Position numbers and translations under genes: made by a program
Notes under the pieces: generated by a model
The model's database searches: none
The model's input: the letters and a program-made list of their open reading frames with translations, nothing else
Told to the model about the DNA's origin: nothing
Assembly (NCBI GenBank): GCA_021813745.1
Contig: JAKAJO010000065.1
Location: 26,245 to 90,244, forward strand
DNA length: 64,000 nt
DNA from: Acidobacteriota bacterium
GTDB taxonomy: Bacteria; Acidobacteriota; Terriglobia; Terriglobales; Acidobacteriaceae
Direction of reading: 5' to 3'
Shown here: one piece after another, positions 18,705-29,049 of the stretch
How positions within the stretch are numbered: position 1 is the stretch's first letter
Layout: every line of letters begins with the position of its first letter

Positions 18705-21374
18705 ATGAAGCTGAGTAACACGAAATATGGAATCGTTATATTGACGTTTTTGATTGGGATTTTATTCGGCTCTTCGAGAGCTGTGGGGCAGAACAGCGAC
18801 GCGAAGATCGTGGGCACTGTTGTTGATGTGTCTGGCGCGGCGATTGGCGGGGCGGATGTGCATGTTTTGAGTGCGAATGGCACTGTACAAAAAACGGTAC
18901 ATTCAGGCACGAACGGCTCGTTCCTTTTATCTGGGCTCGCGGCAGGCAAGTATCGAGTCGTCGTAATGAGTCCTGGTTTTGAAACCAAGGAAATCGCTAT
19001 CACTATAGGCGCAGGCGGTGAGCAGGCCTCGTTGCGTATCTCTCTGGCCGTGAGAAGCGTAAGCACCACCATTGAGGTGCAGGACCGCGCGGACAATCTT
19101 GTCGGAATTGCCAGTTCCGCCGGCCAGGTCACGGTGGGCGCTGAGGAATTGCAGAATCGTCCGATTCTTCGTTCGGGAGAGGTTTTGGAGACGCTTCCCG
19201 GCCTGATCATCACGCAACACGCTGGCGGCGGCAAAGCCAATCAGTACTTTCTGCGCGGCTTCAATCTCGACCACGGCACGGACATCGCAATCTTCCTCGA
19301 TGGCATGCCACTGAATCTTCCTTCGCACGCGCACGGCGAGGGCTACTCGGACATGAACACCGTCATTCCGGAGTTTGTGCAGCGGGTGGATGCTCGCAAA
19401 GGCCCTTACTATGCGGAAATCGGCGACTTTGGCTCAGCGGGAAACGCCGAAGTCGTTTTTTATAAAACGCTGCCGGAGAATTTCGTTCAGGTGGACGGCG
19501 GCATGTACCAGTTTGCCCGGTTCGTTTTCGGCATCTCGCACAAGCTTGGCAAAGGCAATCTGATGTATGGCGGAGAAGCCTATCATGATGGCGGCCCATG
19601 GGTGCATCCAGACAATTACTTCAAATTTAACGGCCTCGCGACCTATAGCCAGGGCGACGACGCGAACGGTTTCAGCATTACGGCCCACGGTTACGCCGGA
19701 ACCCGCTGGAATTCGAGCGACCAACTCCCCGACACCGCCATCCCCGCCGTCGGCTTCTTCGGCACTCTGGATTCGACCGACGGTGGCCATTCCCATCGTT
19801 ACAGCCTGCAGGGCGAATGGCATCGTCAGGGCGTGAATTCGCAAACCAGCATCATGGCCTACGGATTCTTCTACTATTTGAATCTGTTCTCCGATTTCAC
19901 CTACTACCTGATCGATCCCTATAAGGGCGACCAGTTCGAGCAGCAGGACCGCCGCTGGGTGGCCGGGTTCGACATACGCCACACTATGTCGAGCAAATGG
20001 TACGGCCGCAAGGTAGAGACGACCTTTGGCATGCAGTTACGCAACGATTGGATTCACAACGGCCTCTACCGGTCGTCCGGTCGTGTGCGCACGGACAAGA
20101 CCTACTATACGGTTAACTATTTGGATGAGCCCTCATCCCTTGACCAAATCGCAGTTCTGCCTGCTGCGACGGATTTGAACAAATTTACGGAGACGATTGG
20201 GAGTCCCTGGATTTCGAGCGAGATCCAGTGGACAAGCAAATTTCGCTCGATCCTGGGCCTCCGTGGCGACTATGGCAAAGGAATCGACACCAGCTTCTCG
20301 AACCCCACCAACCCCAACTATCCGAACGATCCCTTCGCGGCCGATGTGAATCCCAACACCGGCCAGTCGACAGCCAAGTTCCTGCCCAGTCCCAAAGCGA
20401 GCTTGATCTTTGGCCCGTGGAACAACACGGAGTTCTATGTGCAGGGCGGATTCAGCTACCACACCAACGACGTGCGCGGCTCAACGCAATTGTATGAACC
20501 AGTTTCGCCGGACAGTCCTTACTACAACACTCCGGTTTACGATTCGCCGAGCCCGAACAAGATTGCCTTCCTGGTCCAAACCAAGGGTGGAGAAGTCGGC
20601 CTGCGTACGGTCGCAGTGCCTCATCTGCAAAGCACCGTTGAGCTCTGGTATCTCCACAGCAATTCCGAACTACTCCAGTCGGGCGATACCGGAGGCACGA
20701 GCCCCTCACAACAGCCGAGCAACCGCTACGGCATCGAAGTTGGAAACTTCTACACGCCATCGGAACATTGGGTTTTCGATGCTGACTTTGCAGATTCCCG
20801 CGCCCTCTTCACCGAAAACGACCCGGACGATGCGACGTTTTACACCTACAACTCAACGACAAGCTCCTATCAGCTCTGTGCGAAAAACTCGAATTGCAGC
20901 GGAGTCGGACTTGGACCGGACCCTTATCAGCAAAATCAATACGGCAAAGAGGTGCCGGAAGCCGTTCGATGGGTGGTGGCAGCGGGCGCGACTGCACAGA
21001 ATTACAAAGGCTTCTCGGCAAGTCTGCGCCTGCGCTATTTCGGGCCGCGTCCTCTGACCTCTGACGCGCTCTTCACCTCCCCCTCAACGGCACTGGTCAA
21101 TCTGCAGGCCAGCTACAGATTCAACAAGAACTGGAGCCTTGTGGGCGACGTATTGAATCTGCTCAACCGCCGGGATCACGACATTGACTACGCCTATGTA
21201 TCGCAAATAACGCCAGCAGCCGGGCTAGGGCTTCCGGCAACACCGCCAACAACATTAGCAGGGCAAGAGGCGGTTGCGGATGCTATCAATGCCAACACGG
21301 CATTCACAAGGGTCATGCACCCCGTCGAACCCATTCAGGCACGGTTTACTCTGCGCTACAGTTTCGGCCGCTGA
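18705..21374 (+). CDS. TonB-dependent outer-membrane receptor with carboxypeptidase-like N-domain
   Basis: 889 residues. A signal peptide (residues 1-28) is followed by a carboxypeptidase-regulatory-like beta-sandwich (IVGTVVDVSGAAIGGADVHV to about residue 110), typical of acidobacterial receptors. The plug domain has TVGAEELQNRPILRSGEVLE, NQYFLRGFNLDHGTDIAIFL and DGMPLN, and the barrel ends RFTLRYSFGR with the terminal aromatic zone. The imported ligand is not evident. First of three such receptors in 8 kb, after the nickel genes; a metal or cobalamin ligand is only a guess. Confidence 0.88.
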   Translation: MKLSNTKYGIVILTFLIGILFGSSRAVGQNSDAKIVGTVVDVSGAAIGGADVHVLSANGTVQKTVHSGTNGSFLLSGLAAGKYRVVVMSPGFETKEIAITIGAGGEQASLRISLAVRSVSTTIEVQDRADNLVGIASSAGQVTVGAEELQNRPILRSGEVLETLPGLIITQHAGGGKANQYFLRGFNLDHGTDIAIFLDGMPLNLPSHAHGEGYSDMNTVIPEFVQRVDARKGPYYAEIGDFGSAGNAEVVFYKTLPENFVQVDGGMYQFARFVFGISHKLGKGNLMYGGEAYHDGGPWVHPDNYFKFNGLATYSQGDDANGFSITAHGYAGTRWNSSDQLPDTAIPAVGFFGTLDSTDGGHSHRYSLQGEWHRQGVNSQTSIMAYGFFYYLNLFSDFTYYLIDPYKGDQFEQQDRRWVAGFDIRHTMSSKWYGRKVETTFGMQLRNDWIHNGLYRSSGRVRTDKTYYTVNYLDEPSSLDQIAVLPAATDLNKFTETIGSPWISSEIQWTSKFRSILGLRGDYGKGIDTSFSNPTNPNYPNDPFAADVNPNTGQSTAKFLPSPKASLIFGPWNNTEFYVQGGFSYHTNDVRGSTQLYEPVSPDSPYYNTPVYDSPSPNKIAFLVQTKGGEVGLRTVAVPHLQSTVELWYLHSNSELLQSGDTGGTSPSQQPSNRYGIEVGNFYTPSEHWVFDADFADSRALFTENDPDDATFYTYNSTTSSYQLCAKNSNCSGVGLGPDPYQQNQYGKEVPEAVRWVVAAGATAQNYKGFSASLRLRYFGPRPLTSDALFTSPSTALVNLQASYRFNKNWSLVGDVLNLLNRRDHDIDYAYVSQITPAAGLGLPATPPTTLAGQEAVADAINANTAFTRVMHPVEPIQARFTLRYSFGR

Positions 21375-21557
21375 AGCAAGCATGTTCGTTTATTACCCCG
21401 CGGAACCGATTCGGGTGCGGTTGTAGCCGGAAGAACCCATAGCAAGCGCCGCGGTTATCGGTCTTAGGCAGCACGAACCTCTTCGTGGCGCCTGAACATC
21501 CACCTCCAACGCAGAAAGGAAACATTGCACCAACAGCATCAAGAAAGGATCGGCAAC

Positions 21558-23630
21558 ATGCGGGCAATTGGTAACACGCTTTTCCATTTCCTCACATCTC
21601 GATTTTTCTTCCTTCCTCTATCTGTCCTTGTGTTCTCTCAATCGACTGCCAGCAGCCCAGCTCAACAGACAGTCGCTGTGAGAGTGACGGATCAGACTGG
21701 CGCCTCAATCCGCAATGCGCAAGTGGCTGTCCTGTCTTCCCGAGGCGAGAAGACCTCGCTCACCACCGATGCAGACGGCCAAGCCACTGTTCCTTGTTCG
21801 GAGAGCGAACAGATTCAGGTTCGTGCCCTTGGGTTCGAGGCACGCGTTGCATCTGCGGGCACCTGTACGCAGGAACTCACTATCCGTCTGGCTCCAGCCG
21901 CGGTCGAAACGACCATCAATGTTACGGTCACCTCCGACACGGCACCCAACGAGCCGACCGCAACTTCGTCGAGCATCAGCCGTACCACGGCGCGAACGGT
22001 TGTCGATGCTGTTGAAGACCTCTCGCCCGCAATCTTTGTCACGCGGCGCGGCGTAATGGGATACGGCATTTCTTCGAACGGCACAGGGCAGGTAAACATC
22101 AGGGGCGTGGGCGGCTCGCCGAACACCGACGTGCTGATGGTGATTGACGGCAGGCCCGACTTCCAGGGTGAGATGGGGCATACGCTGCCCGACTTCTACA
22201 GTCTGTCGAACACCGGGAGTATCCGCGTGATCGAGGGACCGGCCTCGGTTCTCTATGGCAGCAACGCCATGGGCGGAGCCGTTGAAGTCCAACCACGCGA
22301 ACCTCATGAAGGTGCGGAGTTCGAGTTGACCTCCTCGCTCGGCTCGTTCATGACCGGGCAGCATCGGTTGTTCGCCGGTATCCAGCACGGCCGCGGAACG
22401 TACACCTTTTCGTCCGGCATCAACCACACGGACGGTGACCGCGAGTATTCGGCGTACCGCTCGCAGGATGGATCGCTTGGCATAAGCTACCGGCTGTCCT
22501 CTGTCTGGACGGCAAAGCTCGATGGAAACTACGGACATTTTTATGTCGAAGATCCAGGGCCACTCGGATCAGGGACCGGTGACCGGACCTATGCCACGGT
22601 TGGCCGAGGCGGGTTCAGCGCCGACCTTGCCAATTCGACACCTGCCCTCACCGGCTATACACGCTTCTATTCCACTTGGGGCCACAACTTCATCGGGCTG
22701 AACGACACATTCCGCTCGACGGATCGCATCACCGGAGGCCGCGTCTTTCAAACCTGGTCCTTACCGAAGACGCTCGCTATCGACTTCGGAGCCGATCTAG
22801 TCAACTACGGAGGCTTGGCGCGCCAACAGGGTGGAACCAATTACGGTGGCGAGCACCTGATCAACGACGATGCGGGATTCGTGCGAGCGCACTGGGCTCC
22901 TACCGTGAAGTCGCTGTTCAATGCAGGAGTGCGCTATCAGGCCAACAGTCAATTCGGCAATATCGCCGTACCCGAGTTCGGCGGACTCTGGCATACGACC
23001 GACCGCATTACGCTTTCGGGCGCAATCAGCCGAGGCTTCCGCAATCCGACTATGCGGGAACTCTATCTCTTTCCCGCACCGAATCCAAATCTGCAGCCAG
23101 AAGACGAGTGGAACTATCAGGCCACGGCGCAGGTCCGCCTGACAAGCAAGATGGCCGCGTGGACGACGTTCTACTACGCCAACCTGAGCAATCAGATTCT
23201 CACTCTGGGAGGCTGGCCGAACATGCAGTTGCTCAATGGCGGCAAAGCCATCAACAAGGGCGTGGAGACGAATATGCGCTGGGCTATTCATCGCCGCTTA
23301 AGCGCCACTGGGGGCTACGCCTATCTGCGCTCGACCAACCTTGCTGCACTTGTGCCAGGCAATAAGGCTAACCTTGCGCTTGATGCCGACCTCAAACGAG
23401 CCTTCCTGCATGTGGGGATTCAGGCAGTCGCGAGACGTTACTCCGACGAGACCGACACGACGCAACTTGGCGGCTACACCGAAGCCAGCATGAAGCTCAG
23501 CGTGCCCATTGCCCGTAACCTCAACTTCTTCGGCACGGTCGACAATCTCTTCGACCATCGCTATCAGGTGCTGACGGGCTATCCGATGCCGGGTATCAAT
23601 GGAGCGGGCGGATTCGTTCTGCACTTTTAG
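21558..23630 (+). CDS. TonB-dependent outer-membrane receptor
   Basis: 690 residues from ATG 21558 (AAAGGA upstream); the signal peptide ends near residue 37. An N-terminal carboxypeptidase-like domain (VAVRVTDQTGASIRNAQVAV) is followed by the plug with GVMGYGISSNGTGQVNIRGV and DVLMVIDGRPDFQGEMGH, and a vitamin-B12/siderophore-type barrel ending FVLHF (terminal Phe). RVIEGPASVLYGSNAMGGAV is a plug motif of BtuB/FepA-like receptors. The ligand is unknown. About 180 bp after the previous receptor and followed by a cupin gene. Confidence 0.88.
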   Translation: MRAIGNTLFHFLTSRFFFLPLSVLVFSQSTASSPAQQTVAVRVTDQTGASIRNAQVAVLSSRGEKTSLTTDADGQATVPCSESEQIQVRALGFEARVASAGTCTQELTIRLAPAAVETTINVTVTSDTAPNEPTATSSSISRTTARTVVDAVEDLSPAIFVTRRGVMGYGISSNGTGQVNIRGVGGSPNTDVLMVIDGRPDFQGEMGHTLPDFYSLSNTGSIRVIEGPASVLYGSNAMGGAVEVQPREPHEGAEFELTSSLGSFMTGQHRLFAGIQHGRGTYTFSSGINHTDGDREYSAYRSQDGSLGISYRLSSVWTAKLDGNYGHFYVEDPGPLGSGTGDRTYATVGRGGFSADLANSTPALTGYTRFYSTWGHNFIGLNDTFRSTDRITGGRVFQTWSLPKTLAIDFGADLVNYGGLARQQGGTNYGGEHLINDDAGFVRAHWAPTVKSLFNAGVRYQANSQFGNIAVPEFGGLWHTTDRITLSGAISRGFRNPTMRELYLFPAPNPNLQPEDEWNYQATAQVRLTSKMAAWTTFYYANLSNQILTLGGWPNMQLLNGGKAINKGVETNMRWAIHRRLSATGGYAYLRSTNLAALVPGNKANLALDADLKRAFLHVGIQAVARRYSDETDTTQLGGYTEASMKLSVPIARNLNFFGTVDNLFDHRYQVLTGYPMPGINGAGGFVLHF

Positions 23631-23727
23631 CTTTCAGGTCGAATGTACTTGAATGTGCGCGTAGTGACGCAAGAACTGCACTTCTATCGCAGGGGACTCA
23701 AAGCAACGCAAGGAGCGAGATAACGAA

Positions 23728-24135
23728 ATGAGATTCGCGAAACAGATTGGAATGTCTACCATGACCGCTGGCCTCGTCCTTACGTCGATGGCAGCAGTTG
23801 CTGAGCCGCAAGAACCTACACCCTTCACTGTTCCTCTTGACTGTGCGAGTGGAGATTGTGCGCTTTTGAGGGGAGTGCCGCAAACCGCTGGGATGCGCAG
23901 CGGCTTTGTGCGACTCAAGCCGGGCAAGACTGTCGGCTGGCACACGACAGGAAAACACGAAGAATCGCTCATCATTCTTCATGGTCAGGGAGAGGCTCTG
24001 ATCGACGGCCAGCAGAAGAGAGCATTTGCGGCTCCAGCCTTTGTGTATATCCCGTCATCGACCCGGCATAATGTGCTGAATGCAGGTAAAGACGAACTCG
24101 AATATGTCTATGTCGTCGCTCCGGTCACGAAGTAG
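23728..24135 (+). CDS. Secreted cupin-domain protein
   Basis: 135 residues with a signal peptide (to about residue 25, VAEPQ). The single cupin shows the first motif GKTVGWHTTGKHEESLIIL, with metal-ligand His, His and Glu, and the second motif PAFVYIPSSTRHNVLNAG with the fourth ligand His. Two Cys near the N-terminus (DCASGDCALL) could form a disulphide. Function unknown; it may bind a metal in the periplasm. It sits between two TonB receptors. Confidence 0.8.
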   Translation: MRFAKQIGMSTMTAGLVLTSMAAVAEPQEPTPFTVPLDCASGDCALLRGVPQTAGMRSGFVRLKPGKTVGWHTTGKHEESLIILHGQGEALIDGQQKRAFAAPAFVYIPSSTRHNVLNAGKDELEYVYVVAPVTK

Positions 24136-24147
24136 CTGAGCTGAGGA

Positions 24148-24178
24148 CTGTGCCGCAGTGACTGACGCTGCGGCACAG
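24148..24178 (+). terminator. Perfect 11-bp hairpin after the cupin gene
   Basis: ctgtgccgcag and ctgcggcacag form perfect 11-bp arms with a 9-base loop, 13 bp after the cupin stop codon. No T-tract follows, so termination is likely but not certain. Confidence 0.55.
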
Positions 24179-24532
24179 CATGAGGGGCTACCGTGCAAGA
24201 TGAAGACGGACACAATGTACCGTGCAGCTCAGTGCCTCCATGCCGATACACAGCCCCGTGACGGGCGAGAGCCAGCATTGGAATCGCACTCAGTGCAAGG
24301 TTGCTCTTCGTGAACTGCGACAATTTGCCGCACGGCAACGCTCGGTTCCTCATGACATGATTTCAAGGTGTAGCGCGCTCATTGTTGGCCGCCGGTAGCT
24401 TCCCTACCACATTGAAAACTTCGTTCTACAGAGCGGAGCAGTCGTACTGCTGCCCGGGCAGTGCGTGTCCTCTTCCAGCTCGGATCGAACCAGGCGGCCT
24501 CTCTTTGCGCGAACAGATCAAGAGGGGAACAA
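24179..24532. other. Stretch without a supported gene
   Basis: About 350 bases of leader before the OprC-like receptor gene. No open frame with support, no riboswitch landmark seen. It should contain the promoter of the receptor. Confidence 0.4.
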
Positions 24533-26920
24533 ATGCGAAGTGAACTGTGGACGGCGGTTGTGGCAGCCTGTATTCTCATGCCCGCACATTGCATTCCAGC
24601 GCAACAATCTGTTGGAGCGGCATATTCACCAACCGGTAGCGTAACCGGCATACTGAAGGACCCATCCGGCGCTGTGATTCCAGGTGCGCGCGTCGAATTG
24701 CGTTCTGCCGACTCGGCCTTCCGCCAAACCCGCGTCTCCGATTCTCTCGGTCATTTTTCGTTTACGTCAGTTCCCGCCGGCAACTATCAGCTCACAATTT
24801 CTGCTGCGGGCTTTGCGAACAAGGTTCTTCGCCCACTTACCGTGGCCGCGGGTTTAGAACTGCCTGCCAACCTCTCGCTGCGGATTGCCACCGCCGCAGA
24901 AAGCGTTCGCGTGGAAGGGCAGGACGTCAGCTCCCTCGCGGCATTTGCCCTCGACCCGCACGCCGCAACCGCGCAGCAAAGCCACAATAGCGCCGATGCG
25001 CTGGCGGAAGCCCCTGGCGTGAGCCTGCATGGCAACGGAGAACTGGCCACTATCCCTTTCCTGCACGGCTTGGGCGACGAGCGCGCCAAAATCATGGTCG
25101 ACGGCATGACCATCTCCAACGCCTGCCCCAATCACATGAATCCCACGCTCAGCTACGTGGCCCCGGCGCAGGCCGCGCAAGTCACAGTGCTGGCCGGCAT
25201 CACGCCCGTCAGCCTCGGCGGCGACAGCCTCGGCGGCACCATATCGGTCGAGTCTCCATTGCCAGCCTTTTCCGATGCCGGTAACAAGCTGCGCGAGACC
25301 GGCCTCTTCACCGGCTTCTATCGATCCAACGGCGACAACTGGGGCGGTTCGCTCATCGAGGGCATTGCCACCCGGCACTTCAGCCTCGGTTACGTCGGCT
25401 CATTCACCACCACCGATGACTACTCCGACGGCGCGGGCCACAAGGTCACTTCAACCTACGCGCAAAGCACCGACCACCAGCTCACCCTGGCCGCGCAAAG
25501 CGGGCGCAATCTCTTTGTCGCTTCGGGCAGCTACCATCACGTTCCGTTCGAGGGCTTCGTGAACGCCTACATGGACCTGACGCACAACAGCGCAGTCTCG
25601 CTGAATTTGCGCTACCGGCGCACACTCGCCACAGGCTCGCTCGATGCGCACTTCTACTGGCAAAACACGCTCCACGAGATGAACTTCCTCGGTGACAAAC
25701 TCGTTGTCGACGGCCCCGACGCTTCGATGCCCATGAACACTCACGGCCGCGACCTCGGCTACTCCGTGCGCTACGAGTCGGCGTTCACGTCGCGCCACAC
25801 CTTCCGCGCCGGCAACGAGCTGCACCGCTACCGCCTCGACGACTGGTGGCCCCCGGTCCCTGGCACCGAACCCATGATGGGGCCCAACACCTTCGTCAAC
25901 ATCGACAACGGCCGCCGCACACGCCTGGGAACCTATGCCGAGCTCCTCAGCCAGTGGAGCCCTCGGTGGTCTACTCTCTTCGGCCTGCGCAACGACACCG
26001 TCTGGTCCGACACTGGCAACGTACAGGGCTATTCCGACATGTACGCTGCCGACGCCGCGACGTTCAACGCACAGAAGCACGCGCGAACCGACGTCAACCT
26101 GGATGCAACCGCGCAGACCCGTTACGATGCCAATGCGCATGTTGCCGTCGAATTCGGCTACGCGCGGAAGAACCGTTCGCCGAATCTTTACGAGCGCTAT
26201 ACGTGGTCCACCGGCATGATGGCCGCGAGTATGATCGGCTGGTTCGGCGATGGCAACATGTACTACGGCGACATCGCCCTGAAGCCGGAAACCGGCAATC
26301 TCATCAGTGGCTCGCTTCTGGTGCATGGCCAGACGGCCAGGCCCTGGGAGCTGAAGCTGACACCGCACCTGAACTTCATCCATGACTACATCGACGTGGA
26401 CGACATGTCGATGGGGATGATGATGGGCTTGCCGCTGTTGCGCTTCGCCAACCACGACGCCCGCATCGGCGGCGGTGATCTGTCAGGCTTTGCCATACTT
26501 TGGAGCAACGACACCGCCGGCACGGGCAAACTGAGCGCCATCGGGGCATGGCTGTATGGTACCCGCACCGATAGCGACACGCCGCTCTACCAGATGATGC
26601 CGCTTAACCTGCGCCTTGCCTTCGACGAAGAGCTGAAGGGACTGAGCGCCGGCATCGGCTCGGAAATCGTGGACAGCAAATCGCGCCTTGATCCGAACCG
26701 CCTGGAACTTCGTACGCCTGGCTACGCACTCTTCAACCTTCACGCCGCGTACAAGAGCAAGTACCTGCAGGGCGGTATCCGCGTAGACAACCTCTTCAAC
26801 CGTTTCTATGAACTGCCGCTCGGCGGCAACAACATCGACATCTACTCCGCCACCGGCAGCATGACCCCGGTCGCCGGTCGCGGCCGCTCCGCATCCATCA
26901 ACCTCACGGCTACATTTTGA
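24533..26920 (+). CDS. TonB-dependent receptor resembling copper receptor OprC/NosA
   Basis: 795 residues from ATG 24533 (GAGGGG upstream), signal peptide to about residue 25. A carboxypeptidase-like domain (TGILKDPSGAVIPGARVELR) precedes the plug. The plug has MVDGMTISNACPNHMNPTLS; the C-x-x-x-M pattern (CPNHM) corresponds to the copper-binding CxxxM site described for OprC. Further Met/His-rich stretches (SMPMNTHGRD, DDMSMGMMMGLPLL) fit a copper ligand set, and the C-terminus ends NLTATF. OprC-type receptors bind copper and are linked to import for NosZ. Copper specificity is inferred from these motifs. Confidence 0.85.
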   Translation: MRSELWTAVVAACILMPAHCIPAQQSVGAAYSPTGSVTGILKDPSGAVIPGARVELRSADSAFRQTRVSDSLGHFSFTSVPAGNYQLTISAAGFANKVLRPLTVAAGLELPANLSLRIATAAESVRVEGQDVSSLAAFALDPHAATAQQSHNSADALAEAPGVSLHGNGELATIPFLHGLGDERAKIMVDGMTISNACPNHMNPTLSYVAPAQAAQVTVLAGITPVSLGGDSLGGTISVESPLPAFSDAGNKLRETGLFTGFYRSNGDNWGGSLIEGIATRHFSLGYVGSFTTTDDYSDGAGHKVTSTYAQSTDHQLTLAAQSGRNLFVASGSYHHVPFEGFVNAYMDLTHNSAVSLNLRYRRTLATGSLDAHFYWQNTLHEMNFLGDKLVVDGPDASMPMNTHGRDLGYSVRYESAFTSRHTFRAGNELHRYRLDDWWPPVPGTEPMMGPNTFVNIDNGRRTRLGTYAELLSQWSPRWSTLFGLRNDTVWSDTGNVQGYSDMYAADAATFNAQKHARTDVNLDATAQTRYDANAHVAVEFGYARKNRSPNLYERYTWSTGMMAASMIGWFGDGNMYYGDIALKPETGNLISGSLLVHGQTARPWELKLTPHLNFIHDYIDVDDMSMGMMMGLPLLRFANHDARIGGGDLSGFAILWSNDTAGTGKLSAIGAWLYGTRTDSDTPLYQMMPLNLRLAFDEELKGLSAGIGSEIVDSKSRLDPNRLELRTPGYALFNLHAAYKSKYLQGGIRVDNLFNRFYELPLGGNNIDIYSATGSMTPVAGRGRSASINLTATF

Positions 26921-26932
26921 TTCATCTCACAT

Positions 26933-26972
26933 CGTTTCCGCTCAGGCTGGCGCTCACGCCTGAGCGGGAACG
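26933..26972. terminator. Bidirectional hairpin between convergent genes
   Basis: cgtttccgctcaggc (26933-26947) and gcctgagcgggaacg (26958-26972) pair over 15 positions with one weak pair and a 10-base loop. It lies between the receptor gene and the convergent CcmH gene, where a shared terminator is expected. Confidence 0.65.
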
Positions 26973-27029
26973 GGCAGACGATGGAGATGCTCGGTTCTGA
27001 TCGTCTTCCATCCAGTTGCGAAGGACCTC

Positions 27030-27479
27030 TCAAAATTCGCCGGTCTCTGCGCGTATCCTCTTCACCAACTCCGCGCCATGTGGAATGGTGATCCCGGGTG
27101 CAGCGATCCGACCCACTGTCCCTTGCCGCCGGTTCCAGCCGCGGATGAGCAATACCAGAAACAGACAGGACACAGAGCATAGCAGGATCGGCACAACCGC
27201 AAGGAGCGTGCCTGAGAGGCCATCGGGCGAAGCAAGAATCGTCTCACCATACTTCTTACGATAGAAGGCGAGAATCTCTCGATCAGATTTGCCGTTCCCG
27301 ACCATCTGTTCGACTTCCGCCCTCATATCGGCCGCTTCCTGGCTCATGTGCTCATCTATGGTCTGCGAGTAGCAGCATGGTGCCATGAGCGTATGTTCCA
27401 GCTTTTTCACGTGCGCCTGCTGTGTTGGTGTCAGAGCAACGGCAAAGAGCGCGATTGCATGGATGATGGCTGTGTGCAC
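27030..27479 (-). CDS. ccmH: CcmH-type cytochrome c maturation protein
   Basis: 149 residues. A signal or anchor helix is followed by MAPCCYSQTIDEHMS, which carries the family's CxxCxx-like thiol region (here CC), then EVEQMVGNGKSDREILAFYR, and one C-terminal membrane segment (LLAVVPILLCSVSCLFLVLL). CcmH reduces or presents apocytochrome thiols for haem attachment; the CC rather than LRCxxC is a noted variant. The start is GTG 27479 with a perfect AGGAGG 6 bases upstream. It stands alone, convergent with the OprC-like receptor. Confidence 0.75.
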   Translation of the reverse strand: MHTAIIHAIALFAVALTPTQQAHVKKLEHTLMAPCCYSQTIDEHMSQEAADMRAEVEQMVGNGKSDREILAFYRKKYGETILASPDGLSGTLLAVVPILLCSVSCLFLVLLIRGWNRRQGTVGRIAAPGITIPHGAELVKRIRAETGEF

Positions 27480-27737
27480 AGAGACCTCCTCTTCGGGAAG
27501 CGATTCGCTGAAAATGGCAGCGCGCGCCAGAGAAAGAGCTTGCCATGCTGAACGCGCTACTCATGCCTGGGGGTCCGGCTGATTGACATACAGACCGCCC
27601 TTTTCCATGAGAAACGAACAAAGGCAGACACGGTGTGCGGCAAGATGTCGCACCGGGTAACTCGTGGCTGGCTAAAATAGTCTTTGTGGCGCATCACAGC
27701 CTGATGCCGATGCCAACTCGAGCGACAAGGGTGTTTC

Positions 27738-29048
27738 ATGCGCATTTCGCTCACCGAACGAGCAGTTGTACCAGAATCCGATCTGCGGCCCCCCAGCGAT
27801 TCAGCTCCGGCGCTGGCAACACCGTGGCTAATCCTGCTCCGTTACGGTCTAGTCGCTGGCCTGATACTGCTTGTGGCGCTGGTTACCTTTGCTGCGCACA
27901 TACCGCTGCCGCTCGCATGGATCGCAGTACCGATTACATCGATGCTACTGTCGAACCTGCTGCTGACGCGGCTGATCGCGCGCCTGGGAGACCGGCGTGC
28001 TCTCGGTGCAACTCTGGTGCTCGACGTCGTCGCGCTCACGATGTTCCTGGCGTTGACAGGAGGTCCAGCCAATCCGCTCACTCTGCTTTATCTTGTTCAG
28101 ATCACGCTTTCAGCGGTTGTACTGAGCCGAGCCTGGACGTGGTCGCTGGGCATCCTGTCGGTTCTCGGATTCGGTTTCCTCTTTCCATTTCACATCCCGC
28201 TGCTGGCGCTTGAAGGACATCATCCGGCTCAGGGATTTGCAGTGCACATGTACGGGATGTGGATCGCCTTTGTTGCGGCGGCTTTGCTTATTACGTTCTT
28301 CATCGGCGAGGTCTCGGAGACGTTGCGCCGCCATGCCCGGGAGTCGTTGGAGTTGCAGCTCAAACTTACGCGCCACGAAAAGCTGGCTGCGGTGGGCACA
28401 CTCGCTGCCGGTGCGGCGCATGAGATGGGCACACCGCTCTCGACAGTGGCCGTTGTGGCAAAGGATCTCGAACTCTACGCGCAGCGGGTTACGCACGATG
28501 CCAACCTTGCTGCGGATGCAGCAACAATTCGCGCCGAAGTCGATCGATGCGCGGCAATCCTTCGCGCCATGAGCGCGCAGGGGCCCGAATTTGCTGGCGA
28601 ATCTCCCACAAGAGTCAAGGTAAGGTCTCTCTTTGAAGAACTGCGATTGTCTCTTCCGCCGGCGAGCCGGGATCGTGTGCATACGACGGCTACCGAAGAA
28701 CTGGCAGCCGATCTTCCTGCGGAAACGACACGCCAGGTTTTGGCTGCGCTGGTGAAGAATGCTCTCGATGCGAGCGCGCCAGACCAGCTTGCCGAGTTAT
28801 CGGCGGAGTCGAGCGCCGGCCGGATAACGTTCACAGTGTGCGACCGGGGCCAGGGAATGAGTGCCGAGGCGCTTGCGCATCTGGGCGAGCCGTTCTACAC
28901 GACAAAGGCGCCCGGTTACGGTATGGGACTGGGAACCTTTCTTGCCAGGACCTTTGCGGAGAATCTCGGCGGCTCGCTTCAGTTCGAGTCAGCGCCAGGT
29001 GAAGGAACCACAGCTATTTTGGAGTTGCCGATTGCCCCAGCACGATGA
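27738..29048 (+). CDS. Sensor histidine kinase, RegB/PrrB-like
   Basis: 436 residues. The first ~190 hold five to six membrane helices. The H-box LAAVGTLAAGAAHEMGTPLS contains the phospho-accepting His and matches the RegB/ActS type (AAGAAHELGTPLST). The ATPase part has the N-box ALVKNALDAS, DRGQGMSAEAL, and FYTTKAPGYGMGLGTFLA. RegB-type kinases respond to redox state through the membrane. No Cys equivalent to the RegB redox switch is evident. It is followed after 1 bp by its response regulator. Confidence 0.88.
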   Translation: MRISLTERAVVPESDLRPPSDSAPALATPWLILLRYGLVAGLILLVALVTFAAHIPLPLAWIAVPITSMLLSNLLLTRLIARLGDRRALGATLVLDVVALTMFLALTGGPANPLTLLYLVQITLSAVVLSRAWTWSLGILSVLGFGFLFPFHIPLLALEGHHPAQGFAVHMYGMWIAFVAAALLITFFIGEVSETLRRHARESLELQLKLTRHEKLAAVGTLAAGAAHEMGTPLSTVAVVAKDLELYAQRVTHDANLAADAATIRAEVDRCAAILRAMSAQGPEFAGESPTRVKVRSLFEELRLSLPPASRDRVHTTATEELAADLPAETTRQVLAALVKNALDASAPDQLAELSAESSAGRITFTVCDRGQGMSAEALAHLGEPFYTTKAPGYGMGLGTFLARTFAENLGGSLQFESAPGEGTTAILELPIAPAR

Positions 29049-29049
29049 G

